From Tenodera sinensis (Eukaryota > Arthropoda > Insecta > Mantodea > Mantidae): a DNA stretch of 64,000 nt. The notes below the pieces were generated by a model. It searched no databases, had not been told where the DNA came from, and saw nothing but the letters and a program-made list of their open reading frames with translations. Made by a program: the position numbers and the translations under genes. Below are positions 31,590 through 60,850 of the stretch, piece after piece (the first letter of the stretch is position 1; every line of letters starts with the position of its first letter). Location: assembly GCA_030765045.1 (NCBI GenBank), contig CM060966.1, positions 59,645,022-59,709,021 of the forward strand, in the 5' to 3' direction.

Positions 31590-32060
31590 TGAATGCTCTA
31601 TAAATCTTCTGCGGCCATACAAGCAAGCGCTCTCGCGAATCGAGTCAGTCTTGAGAAAGCCTTGTGGTGAAGACATCCCGTTTGTGGCAAAGTCGTCGTG
31701 AGCAGGTTTTCGGATGAGGAAATTCCGCAGGTCTATATGAGTCTAGCGAAGTCAATCTTGCAGTGTAGCGAGGTCAGTGTTATAGAGAAGCAGACAGTAA
31801 GTTTTCGGTATTTGCAGTGAGGAAATCCGGAAATTGAGTCAGTCTTGAGCCTTGTGAGCGCGAAATCGGGCGAAGTGAATCGTGCGAAGTCTTTCGGTGA
31901 GAAAACCCCGCAAGTGAGTGAGTCCGGCGAAGTCAGTCGTGTGAATTCTTCGGCGAGGAAGTTGCACAAGTGAGTCCCGCGAAGTTAATCTTGCAGTGTT
32001 TGCGAGTGAGGAAGTCCGACTGTGAAGTGCGGTGAGTGTTGCTTTTGCATGTGTATGAAG
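31590..32060. repeat. Degenerate GCGAAGTCAGTCGTG-type repeats
   Basis: Roughly ten imperfect units based on GCGAAGT(C/T)AGTCGTG and GAGGAAGTCCG alternate over about 450 bp. No coding signal. The composition is like that of a leader region of an LTR element, but no LTR or gag could be tied to it. Confidence 0.45.
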
Positions 32061-32404
32061 TCGTTTTGGGCTTGACTCCCAGCACGTGAACCGTCAGGAA
32101 GAAGGGCATAATGGAAGTTTAAGTGAAACACATGAAATGATAGTGGCAATTGAACTAGTTCACATTCGTAAAGTGACAATAAACAGAGGAACTAGTGAAG
32201 TGATAGTGATAGAACTAGTGAAGTGATACAAAGATCTAAACGCACTCTCGGAAAAAATTGAACAAAATAATCAAGTGACAGTTTGGAAAAATTGTATCAA
32301 AAGTCACTATACTGCCAACCTGTTGATGGAGACAGATTTTCTTAAATTTTTTTTAAAGGCCATGAGAAGTTCTTCCTGGAACCATCAAGAGGTATTACTT
32401 CAGG

Positions 32405-34975
32405 CAGAAACGCCTGAAAGATGGTCAGCATACTTATGTACCAGTGTAGCCATCACATGTTGTGCAGCCCAGGCCACGTCAAGGTTGGTTGGTACGTTCA
32501 TCTTGCTCCTTCGCCCGGAGAATGGAGGTAATCATTTGGCAATTGTGCGCCAATTTTCCTGGGACTCTAGCATAATGGGTAAAATGTTGTTCAAGGTTAC
32601 AATCTGACCTAGTTGGGCGTAAGACCGATGGCGTATAGCGATCCAGTTGGAGCAATGTAAGATCGCATGCTTCGGAGTGTCAATTTGTGTACAGTATGAG
32701 CAGATGTCTCTATCGACCAGCCCCATACGGTGCAGGTAAGATTTAAAATGACCATGGCCGGTCAAAAATTGTGTCAGATAATATCCGACATCTCCATGCC
32801 TCCGAGATGTCCAGGGGACGATCTCAGGAATCAGCAGCTTAGTCCATTGAGCTGTTCTTACTTCATGTGTCCACTCCATCTGCCACTGTCAAAGGGTCTG
32901 TTCTCGAACCAAGATCTTGCTTCCCCTAGAGTTAGCCCCCTTGTAATAGGTGCGTTCTTGGATCAGTAGCTGTATGGGAATGATCCCAGCTATAACCTGT
33001 AGAGCCTTCGTTGAGGTAGTTCTGCAGGCACTACATACACGTAGTGCAACCTTCCGCTGTACCCGCTCTAGCCAAGTTCGGTATATTTCCTTATGGCATA
33101 TACAGTTCTTCCAAGCAGGCGCACCATACAGGAGGATGGAATTAACCACACTACCAAGGAGTTTTCTGGTACCTGCTTTGGGACCACCGACATTGGGCAG
33201 TTTCTTGGTGTCACCCACCAGAATTATCCGGTTATGGAGATAACTGCAAAGAAGTCTGGTTAAGTAAGGGGCGACTTGACGCCGCCTAAGTTCAGCAATG
33301 ATGCCTTTCCACGGTGCTGAATTAAAGGCATTCTTAACATCCAGTGACACCAGGACGACGTACCTAGGAGAGAAGGTCTTTGCATCATTCACAAATGTTT
33401 GTACAGTGTGAATAACATCTATGGTAGGCAATCCTTGTTGAAAACCAAACTGACGAGGAAAAAATCCCTCCCCTGACTCAATCTCAGCAATTAAACGTTT
33501 ATTGAGTATGTGTTCTATGAGTTTACCCAGAACATTAAGCAAACAAATTGGTCTGTAAGACTTACTCCTTCCTGGTAAACTAGATTGTTCAATAAGATGT
33601 AACCTTCCAAGTTTCCATTTACTGGGGAACTCACCGGTACATAAAATGGAATTAAAGACGTCAAGGAGTAGCTCTGGTTTTTCTATAGCAAGGAGCTTCA
33701 GAACTTCTGGAGGAACACCATCCGGGCCGCCCATCTTCCCGGACTTGTTCCGACGACCTGCAACGCGAATCTCCTCAGTGGTACAAGTGGGAATAGTTAC
33801 ACTGGGAACATTAATCTCCGGCCAAATGAGCAAAGCATGTGCAGGAAACAAAGTTCTGGCTATCAGGACTTGTTCTTCATCGGTGAGGACTAATGGCGAA
33901 CGCAAGCCTAATTTTCCAGTAACAATTTTATAACCTAGACCCCAAATATCCTCATCAACTTCTGCACAAAGAGTGATCCAGGCATCTCTTTTCGCTTTAG
34001 AAATGGCGCCTTTAAGGGCGTTACGACAATCCTTATAGGTGCGTAAGGCAAGTTGCTTTTCATCATAGCCGACATTACGTCTGTTAGTTCTCGTAAGGTG
34101 GCCTTTAGCCTTATTGCATTGCCTTCGTAAATCAGCAATGGCATCATTCCACCAATAGACTCCTTTGCGGCGGCCACAAACGTATTTCTTAGGTAATACA
34201 GAATCACAGGCGTTGCAGATAGCCTGATCTATTCCATACGCTTGATGAAGAAAGCTGGAACTAATTTGTTTCTCAAGATGTGTCAGCAATTGGTCCTTCT
34301 TATCGTTTCGATAAATCAAGCCCATAGATCTGCTGGAAGACGATAGAGATGGAACGGATATCATCGCCTCGAAATAGATACTTCTATGATAGCTTAAATT
34401 TTCCTCATCACTCACATTCCAATTCCGTACCTTGCTCCTAAGATCCGCACTACACAAGGTGAGATCAATGTAGGAAGATCTCCATTTCTTTCAAAAGTAA
34501 GCAGCACCCCATCATTTAAAATGATAAGATTACATTCACCAGCCCATTCTGCCAATGCAATACCCTTTCTGTGCTCATTTGGGGAGCCCCAGCAGCGTGC
34601 TTTAACATTAAAGTCTCCACCTATTAGCAGACGCCTACAGTGTTATAAACTGGTAGTCAAAACTAAAAGAAAATGCTGAAAAGCATCAATATTGCACGCT
34701 GGAGAAATGTAGCACGAATACACTACCAAATCACCAGTGTATATCCATACAAAACCGTCTCCACCTCCGGTGGCACACACTTTAAAAGAATCGTGAGGTA
34801 GATAAATGGCCGCATCAAGTCTGTTGTCTGTAAGCCATTTAGAACTATATTTCGTCATATTTTTATGGGGTTCCGCCACAATGGCAAAATCAAGTTTATT
34901 TGCCTCGCATTTCTGTCTTAGGATATCAGTAGCCCTTTTGCTTCTATCTAAATTTACTTGTATTATTTTCATTCT
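32405..34975 (-). pseudogene. R1-clade non-LTR retrotransposon ORF2, deleted in the RT core
   Basis: Order on the minus strand: apurinic-like endonuclease (VNLDRSKRATDIL, then GGDFNVKARCWGS; a frameshift near 34,470; then LSYHRSIYF, where the catalytic SDH is changed to SYH). Next is the RT N-terminal half in a 522-codon open frame (34,457-32,889): MGGPDGVPPEVLK, SYRPICLLNVLGKLIEH and VVLVSLDVKNAFNSAPW (motif A). At about 33,190 the frame jumps from HNRIILVGDTKKLPNV to GGPKAGTRKLLGSVVNSILL without motifs B and C, so the part with the catalytic FADD is gone but the frame is kept. The tail has the R1-type CCHC site (CSYCTQIDTPKHAILHC) and ends near 32,405 after one in-frame stop. It cannot retrotranspose. 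Confidence 0.85.
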
Positions 34976-35559
34976 GTGTTATTTATCCTACCCCTCTTCT
35001 GTATATTTCTCCCTTTTACTAATTCCCTATAAATGGGACAACGCTGTTGATGGATACAGATATGGATGTATCTATAATTGACCAAATATAACAATAAAAT
35101 TCCTTTCTACACTGATGACATTGTAACGATTTGTTAAATTATACAAGATTTGTAATCAGGTTTAAATGCATTGGGTCGATTTTGTAGACAATGGGGCTGA
35201 TTTTATCTTTTATTTTTACTCGGTCGTTCGTTGTTGGTGCCATTCGGCCTTATATACCTCTTGTAGGTCCTTGTATTAGCTCTGTTTTTGTAATTACTGA
35301 CACCATTTAGGCGACCTTTTTTAATGTTTTAAACGTTTTAAATTTCAGCTGTGGTGCTTGCTCTTTCCGTTTTATTGTATTCTTCAAGCGCTAATGGCCA
35401 CAGCAATAGGGTGCCCTAAAACCCAAATACTACTTCTAGTAATGGGGCATTGAAGTAAACAAGGCATTTAGCCTTGTTAAAACTAAATACCCTGACTTCA
35501 AAAACGGATACGCGTATGGTCGGCAGGAAAACTGGAAATACGGGAGGGAGGAAATAAAA
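34976..35559. other. Spacer, no gene recognised
   Basis: 5' side of the R1-like element. No ORF1 knuckle region is visible, so ORF1 is lost or too diverged. Nothing else is recognised. Confidence 0.4.
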
Positions 35560-36626
35560 GTTTAAGCGCTTCGATTACTAAGGAGTAAGGTTAAGCAGTG
35601 GTGGAAAATGGTGTTTTTGAAAGACAAGGGGATTGAACAACTTTCTCAAGTGCTGACCAGATATGCCAGTGAAAATATTATCAACCATGTATGAGGCAAT
35701 AGTTAGCGGAAATAAGGTATGGTGCTGAGAGTGTAAACAAAGTACAAGCAATTTTTGGAAGCCCATTCTGGAGTTGGGCAGGGGCACTTTAAACTCCGGA
35801 GTCCTTCGCGAGGTATGATGCTGAGAAGATGCCGTATTTTCTAAAATAAATGTAGTTAGATACTGACTGCGAATAGTCAAAGGCGAAAGCCTGAGAGCAA
35901 TATGTTATCAACAACAAACAAATAACACAGAGCAGCCAAAATGGTGTGCAGGGAGATTATAAAAAATTACTATAAACGTATTTGGCAAAGAAGGAATCAA
36001 AATAGATACAGTGCCGTGGAAAACTCAACAGACGACTGTGATATAAATATGCACTATACATATAATATGAATTTAGACTAAGATCATAATTTGAGCTACA
36101 GAATAAAATAAAAACCGAGTGGGGTAAGGAAGCATATTTTGGAATTGGGTGCGAAACAGAGGACGGAAATAGCACGGCTTAAATTGCGACGTGGAAAGCT
36201 CGTAAGATTGTTGACAATGCTGGCTGGAGGATATGCCCATTGTGCGGGAATAGGAAGACCGGATACATAGTTTGGTAGCATGCGTACAGACAGAAAAAAT
36301 AGGAAAAATTGCTACCAGAGGTATTGTTAGCTTCCAAAAGACGGTGCACAGCTTGCTGGGACTTGATACTAGACAATGAAAACTGTATAAACTTGGACAC
36401 ATATTTAATGGAAGCACGGTGTTAAGAGGTAGGTTATTTGGATAAATAACATGTTTTGTATTTAAGTATTTATTTATATTCATATATGCGATTCATAGTA
36501 TCCTTCGTTGTATGTGTATGAATTATCAAATCAAGTACTTTTGTCAGGAGCATACACGGTCTTCAGATGCATGCAACTCTTTTATATAATGTATGTAACA
36601 TTAAGTATATAGATAATAAAGGCTGT
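35560..36626 (+). pseudogene. Worn C-terminal end of a LINE, ending at the ACT array
   Basis: Plus-strand frames with many stops keep pieces like IKTEWGKEAYFGIGCETEDG and WKARKIVDNAGWRICPLCGN. The last looks like the CxxCG zinc-finger end of several LINE ORF2 proteins (R-x-LRxG ... CxLCG). The following AATAAAGGCTG at about 36,615 is a polyadenylation-type signal placed about 10 bases before the first ACT unit. The clade cannot be named. The long minus-strand ORFs here (35,578-36,483) are taken as shadows. Confidence 0.4.
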
Positions 36627-52855
<16,229 letters not shown>

Positions 52856-54002
52856 CCATTATCATTCCTACTCCTACTATATGATATTTTAAGTTCCGTT
52901 TAGTAGAACGTCCTGTAACTTGTCTCTTTAGGGTGCAACTTTGCAATTTTTGTTCCGCTTGTGCTGTTTACTTAGACGGCCTCATGTCTAATTATGGTGT
53001 TTAACAGCAGATATAACCATGTGTAGAATGAGCAAAACTTGGACGTTACGGTCGAGCCACAACACAAACATATTCTGGGCCAACACTGTAGATGACGTTC
53101 TATCTGGACCATATCTCCAGCTGAATGGCCACTACTACTTGCGGTTTATGCAATGAATTTTACCTCACGTCCATGAGAGACGTGGCTGTAGCATGGGGTT
53201 GTACCCAGTTAAGTGTGTTTTCCATAATAATTTGACTGCAGAACTGAAAGGGGGTTGCATTTAATGATCTCTGAGACAAGATCTCATGAAATGGATTACT
53301 TCGTATGAAGATATTCCAGAATAGCTTGCGTGTAAGACATGGAAAGCACTGATATGCATTCACTCTCAGAATACCGAAAGGAAGCGGTTGTCATCTTTAA
53401 GGCAATATACTGCGTAATTGGATAGCAAGCAGGGATAATGCAAAAATTAAATTTATACTATATTTATGCTACATGCTTTCATTTGGTGCATTTGATTTAC
53501 TAGTATACACACTGTTTATCACTCTGTGTGGCCTTTAAAACGTTGCTGAACGCGGTACTGTAATGCTAACTCCAATTCAAATGTTATTTTCCATAAAACA
53601 TTTTTCTCAGTATCCTTCATTACTTAAAAGGCTCCACGTGTCAAAATGTTTGACAGCTTAACTTTTAATTTTCAGTAAATAATCATGAATAATTAAGAGA
53701 CTCACAAACCCAGTTTTGAAATTTTATAATTGCGTTATTGTTTATTAAATATTCTCATGGCTAATATTCATAAAATAGTAAAGTTTAAAAATGCAAAGGG
53801 CTTATCCTTCTTCTCTACCATAGGCCAATTTGAATTTTTAAAAACTTCAATGTCTAGTTCTTATAATGGCTGTTAAAGGCACAATAAAATCCTTAATATA
53901 ATGTCAAAACCGTATGACACGTAGGAATGTTTAATTATCACAAATAAGTTATTTAAATCCAGAAGATATTCGAAAGAAATACATTGAAATGAATTGATTG
54001 AA
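52856..54002. other. Spacer, no gene recognised
   Basis: Moderately AT-rich sequence with no recognised coding, repeat or RNA feature. A 67-codon minus-strand frame at 53,160-53,363 has no family signature. Confidence 0.45.
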
Positions 54003-54100
54003 TCAGTGTACTTGGCTTCCGGTGAAGCTCGCGTCATTTTTCTGGAGATTGCCGACGTTTCGCTCATCTTGTTGTGAGCTTCTTCTGGGCTGTTGTCCGG
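54003..54100 (-). repeat. PLE pLTR-like direct repeat, copy 1 (3' side)
   Basis: Shares about 90% of its bases with 55,886-55,984 in the same orientation. Penelope-like elements are known for such pseudo-LTRs. It carries a hammerhead-like core at 54,054-54,089. Confidence 0.75.
54054..54089 (-). ncRNA. Hammerhead ribozyme-like motif, copy 1
   Basis: On the minus strand: CAGAAGA, a hairpin GCTCA...TGAGC, then GAAACGTC. The second box and the short stem II fit the minimal type I hammerheads described in PLE pLTRs. The first box has A where CUGANGA needs U4, so this copy is probably inactive. Confidence 0.45.
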
Positions 54101-55885
54101 TCTTTGAGGGAGGCCCAGAGGAGGTTCGAGTCGAACGGGGATTGTCCCCCCGCTGAAGTGTCGTTACCGCAGTACCTAGCCGTAACACGTCTTTACTTGC
54201 GAGATGAGGTTGAGGGTACCTGCAGATGATGAGAGGATGTATCAAAATATCTGTTGGTATGCCTCGGTTTTCTATATACTAAGCAATGCAGAGTATTGGT
54301 GTCTTCATCTCGTTGTACCATGACATCTAAGAAGGGGAGCTTCCCGTTCTCTTCCACTTCCATTGTGAATTGTATATTCGGGAGGAGGCTGTTAAGGTGA
54401 TCCCGGAATGCGTCTATGGTGTCCTTCCCATGTGGCCGTGCCACAAAGGTGTCGTCCACATATCTTAGCCATAGCGCTAGTTTGAGATCGTATGTGTCCA
54501 ATGGCCGTATTTTCGAAATCTACCATAAACAGGTTTGCGAACACGAGTGAGAGCGGGCAGCCCATTGCTGCTCCCTCTTTCTGTTCATAGAGATCTCCTT
54601 TGTAGCTGAAGTAGGTGGTAGTCGGGCAATGTTCCACTATAATAGTTGTGGCCAACCTTCAGGAATCCGTTGTATTTGAGTTTATCTGTGATAATTTTCA
54701 AGGCGTCTTATATGGGAACTTTGGAGAACCACACATCGAACTGATGAAAATGTGATTACGTTCCAGCGGGAAACTTCGAATTATTTGTGCAAAGTGTGCG
54801 GAGTCTCGAACAAATGTCTTTGTTTCGAGGATCTGTAGTTTCTCAGCTAGGAATCTAGCTAGAGGGTGGGTCGGCGAACCAATGGCACTCACTATTGGTC
54901 TTAGAGGCATGCTTTCCTTATGGATGGAAGGCCGTAGAAAGATGGTGTCCGAGAGTCGTGCGAGATCAGTTCTTTCTGTTTATCTTTCGGGATCGAAGAA
55001 GCTTTTATCACTGGTGTTGTGTGTCTTTCTGCGGTGGAGGTGGGGTTCTTCTCAATCCTTCTGTAGGCGGAGTCATTAAGTAGGTCGAGCATCTTCCATA
55101 ACAATCGCTGGTGTTCATAATCACTGTGGCGTTGCCCTTGTCAGCTGGTAGAATTGTAATATCTGCGTTTGAGGAGATTACTCTCAATGCTTCGCGTTCT
55201 TCTTTAGTTATATTAGTTATGGGTGGTTTGGCCTTGCTGAGAAATCTGAAAATATTTAGTCTCATTTCGTTAGCAGTGTTGGCTGCAACTGATTTCGCAC
55301 CTGCGATAATTTCCTCGGTCGGAATCTGCCGTGGTGATGAAGTAAATTTCAATCTTTTTTCAAGTATGAATTTTGTAGGCTCGTCAATGACTGCGTCTGA
55401 TATATTCATCACATGTTTGTCCACATCAAGCTGTGGTGCCGGAGGATGTTGCCGGTCATGCAATTGCTGGAACTTCTTCTGTTGGCGTTCTATAGCTGTC
55501 TTGTAGTTGTACTCTGTGAAGGTGGCTGAGATACTAGGGTATCCCAATCTGATGATCGTAAATCTGTGGGTAATTTTACGTGGACTTTGAACAACGTAGT
55601 TTCTACGTTGCGCAGTTCCTTTCTTGTGTGAGCAACCCTTTCCCGTAGGAGCTCGAAGGACGTCATTCGTAGAATTGTCCTGGTCGAAGCGGTGTGTACC
55701 TGGTGTTTGACTTTAAGGAAGTTCGGGATTGCCCGATAGTCCCTAAACCGTTTCAAGAAGGCTAGTTGGCAAAGAATAAGGTTTTCTTCTTGCCCAGTTT
55801 TTTGAACTGCCGGGCTTCCTTGTACATGGGCTCCACGTAGAGGCTAATCACATGAATGCGTAGGCTTCCACGGCCTTTGTCTAGA

Positions 55886-55984
55886 TCAGTGCGCTTGGCT
55901 TCTGGTGAAGGCACGTCATTTTTCTGGATATTGCTGACGTTTCGCTCATCCTGTTGTGAGCTTCTTCTGGGCTGTTGTGTGGTT
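55886..55984 (-). repeat. PLE pLTR-like direct repeat, copy 2 (5' side)
   Basis: Upstream partner of 54,003-54,100. It precedes the PLE coding region on the minus strand and contains the second hammerhead-like motif at 55,936-55,971. Confidence 0.75.
55936..55971 (-). ncRNA. Hammerhead ribozyme-like motif, copy 2
   Basis: Same layout as copy 1 with one loop difference (CAACAGGA against CAACAAGA). The same U4-to-A change is present, so it was probably in the ancestor of both copies or arose before they duplicated. Confidence 0.45.
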
Positions 55985-56205
55985 TTTGTTCTGATACTCT
56001 CGCTTATAACACTCTCAATTATAAAACGGGAAAAGAACACATACGTAGTCTAAAGTTAAACCAACCCGAGAAATCTGCGCTAGCACAACACGTGATTACA
56101 ACCACTTACCACATGGACTTCCATAAAACGGAACTCCTAGCCACCTGCAACAATTTGTCCCACAGGCTGACTCGCTAAAGTATAGAGATTTTCAAAGAAA
56201 AGAAC

Positions 56206-58764
<2,559 letters not shown>

Positions 58765-59216
58765 GCGCATCCTTGAAAGACATTAAACTTAAATACCAAC
58801 TTTGGTTTTTAACCTACTTTTCGTTTTTGAGTTATGCTGTCCACAGTTTGACTGGCAGACATACACGCAGACGCACGCACGGACCTTTTTCTAAAAATGC
58901 TTTATTTGGATTCAGGGGGTTTCAAAACATATATTTCCGGTGAAATCTCGGCATTGAATTTTTGGGTGGAATACAATACTTCCCCTACTTTCCAGTAGAG
59001 AAAGTAAAAAGGAATTTTACTTGTTTAAATACGTACAGAGAGTAATGCGCTGACTTTTACTTTCTCTGCTACCTCTAGTAAAGTAAAGGAAGTATTGTAT
59101 TTCACCCAAAAATTTGATGTCGGGCTTTCACCGCAAATATATGTTTTGCTACTCCCTGAATAAAGAAAAGCATTTTTAGAAAAAGGTCCCTGTCTCTGTG
59201 TGGGTGTGTGTGCGTG

Positions 59217-59308
<92 letters not shown>

Positions 59309-59395
59309 GGAGCCTGTGGACAGCATAACTCAACAACGAAAAGTCGGTTAGAAATCAAAGTTGGTGTTTAAGTTTAATGTCTTTGAAGGATGAGA
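58765..59395. repeat. Inverted pair of the 4.2-kb dispersed repeat
   Basis: One copy in minus orientation (about 58,765-59,010) and one in plus orientation (about 59,050-59,395) of the family at 4226-4460 face each other across about 40 bp. Each has GAGGAAGTATTGTATT(C/T)CAC or its inverse, the AAAAAGGTCC segment, and ends at AAGACATTAAACTTAAA. The plus copy has gained a (CT)n(GT)n run at 59,218-59,306. An RNA from here could form a long hairpin. Confidence 0.8.
59218..59306. repeat. (CT)n(GT)n microsatellite
   Basis: A CT run followed by about 35 GT units in the middle of the repeat copy above. The His/Thr ORFs on the minus strand are by-products. Confidence 0.95.
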
Positions 59396-60735
59396 CACCA
59401 ATGTTTTGAACAAAAGTGCTCCACCCTAAACTACTTTGATATAGAAAATTTTGATTTTCTTGGAAATGACGCTGTTGATTTTGATTAATGTGCCATATTT
59501 TGTAGATGTGTTTATGAAAAATGAAATGTATATTGTTGGTATACCAAATATGGTAAAAGCCGTCATTACAATTGCAAGACCCCCATAGGAAACAGCACCC
59601 GATATAACCGGCTCCCCGCTTGGGGGAGTAACTGCTGTGTGCTGTGGTCCATGCCGCTTGGGTTGCCGTTCGACGGTCAACCCTAGAGGTGTGTACTTCA
59701 AGAACAACCTGACACCACACGTAACGTAAGCCTCTTCACCTCCATATTATGTAAAGCACCCCCTTTAGTGTAAACCAACATTGCTTTGCTGTTATAAAAT
59801 TGGGAATAATAAATATGATGTTTCAAGCCAAAGAGGGTCTTCTGCTCTACCATCTGATTATCAAAGCCACGTATCCCAGTCGTCAATTACGGTTGCGACA
59901 TATGTTGGAGGAGGCACCGGCGTCTCTAAATTTTCTTGAGAAGCATGGTTTCGATCCCTTTAAATTTCTGTGTTTCTCCTGTCTTATGTTGAACACATTG
60001 GCTTCCCGATTTTTGTTTGTTTGTTTTATTTTTTATTTTTTGAGAAGTACGGTTTCGGCCAAGTACCTGTTGCATTTCTATAGTTCTCGCTTGTCATATT
60101 GTGGAGGCACAGCCTGACCGATACTTTTGAGAGGTATAGTTTCCATCCCAAGTCTCTCCATTATTAACATCAGACTTATTCTATGGTTTAATGTTTACTT
60201 TGTAAAATATTGATATGCGTGACGCGATTATCTTCCTTTTCTAAATTTATATCTCCTGTTTTGACCATTAACATCACCTATGACAAAGGCATCCACATCT
60301 TATTTCAAATTATCAATAGAGCAATTCTTGCCCGCATCGTTTCCTTAATATTGCCCCCTCAATTCATGCTCTGTAAGGGCTTGTTATAATCTAGAAGTTT
60401 GAATTTCTTACATATGTGATATTATAATTTTCAATCAGAATGTTAATATCCCCCGCCCACCGTTCCACCTATTGACACGAATATCCACACATAACATACC
60501 ATACATTTATTTTAGAGTTGCGTTTGCTTGTGCTCATGCACAATATAACGGCTGTTTTAAATTATGAATGATAGTTCCGTTAATATCCCACTAATAACAT
60601 TGATAAGATCACTTATATCTTCCTCTGCTTGTCTATAAACTCTTTCGGAGCTCTAAATCTCACTATCTATGTGCATGAACACAATGAAAACACGGCAGTT
60701 CAAGGGATCCATAGTAAAGCAATGTTAGAAAAATA
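59396..60735. other. Spacer, no gene recognised
   Basis: Contains a GC-richer patch (about 59,590-59,720) with several open frames on the minus strand (59,355-59,886), none with a recognisable motif. It may be part of an unidentified transposon. The remainder is AT-rich. Confidence 0.4.
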
Positions 60736-60850
60736 AATTTCCAAAAAAAAAATAAATAAAAAATAAAAAATAAAAAAAAATAAAAATAAAAAGGTGAAAT
60801 AAAAAGACAAACAAAAAACCAAACAAAAAATTAAAAAAAAACATAAAAAG
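60736..60850. repeat. A-rich low-complexity tract
   Basis: AAAAATAAA-type sequence over about 110 bases, possibly an old poly-A tail, without an identifiable element upstream. Confidence 0.8.

Larger units (their letters stand above)
54003..55984 (-). pseudogene. Penelope-like element (PLE), RT decayed, endonuclease missing
   Basis: PLEs encode an RT related to telomerase, usually joined to a GIY-YIG endonuclease. In minus-strand order: a PLE N-terminus (FLKVKHQVHTASTRTILRM; 55,756-55,490), the pre-RT block (TNITKEEREALRVISSNADI, then ILPADKGNATVIM; 55,547-55,008), LLNDSAYRRIEKNPTSTAER and FYGLPSIRK, PLRPIVSAIGSPTH (54,910), then YKGDLYEQKEGAAMGCPLS, and the catalytic LRYVDDTFVA (54,470). 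KPRHTNRYFDTSSHH ends the RT. At least four frameshifts split these parts. After the RT only about ten residues remain before the flanking repeat, so the GIY-YIG domain is deleted. Direct repeats of about 98 bp bound the element. Confidence 0.9.

Noticed and set aside
35578..36483. Several minus-strand ORFs of 60-136 codons
   Set aside because: They are opposite a worn plus-strand LINE end and show no domain.
59355..60117. Overlapping ORFs of 60-121 codons on both strands
   Set aside because: No motif recognised; part lies in the dispersed repeat. Left as unassigned sequence.
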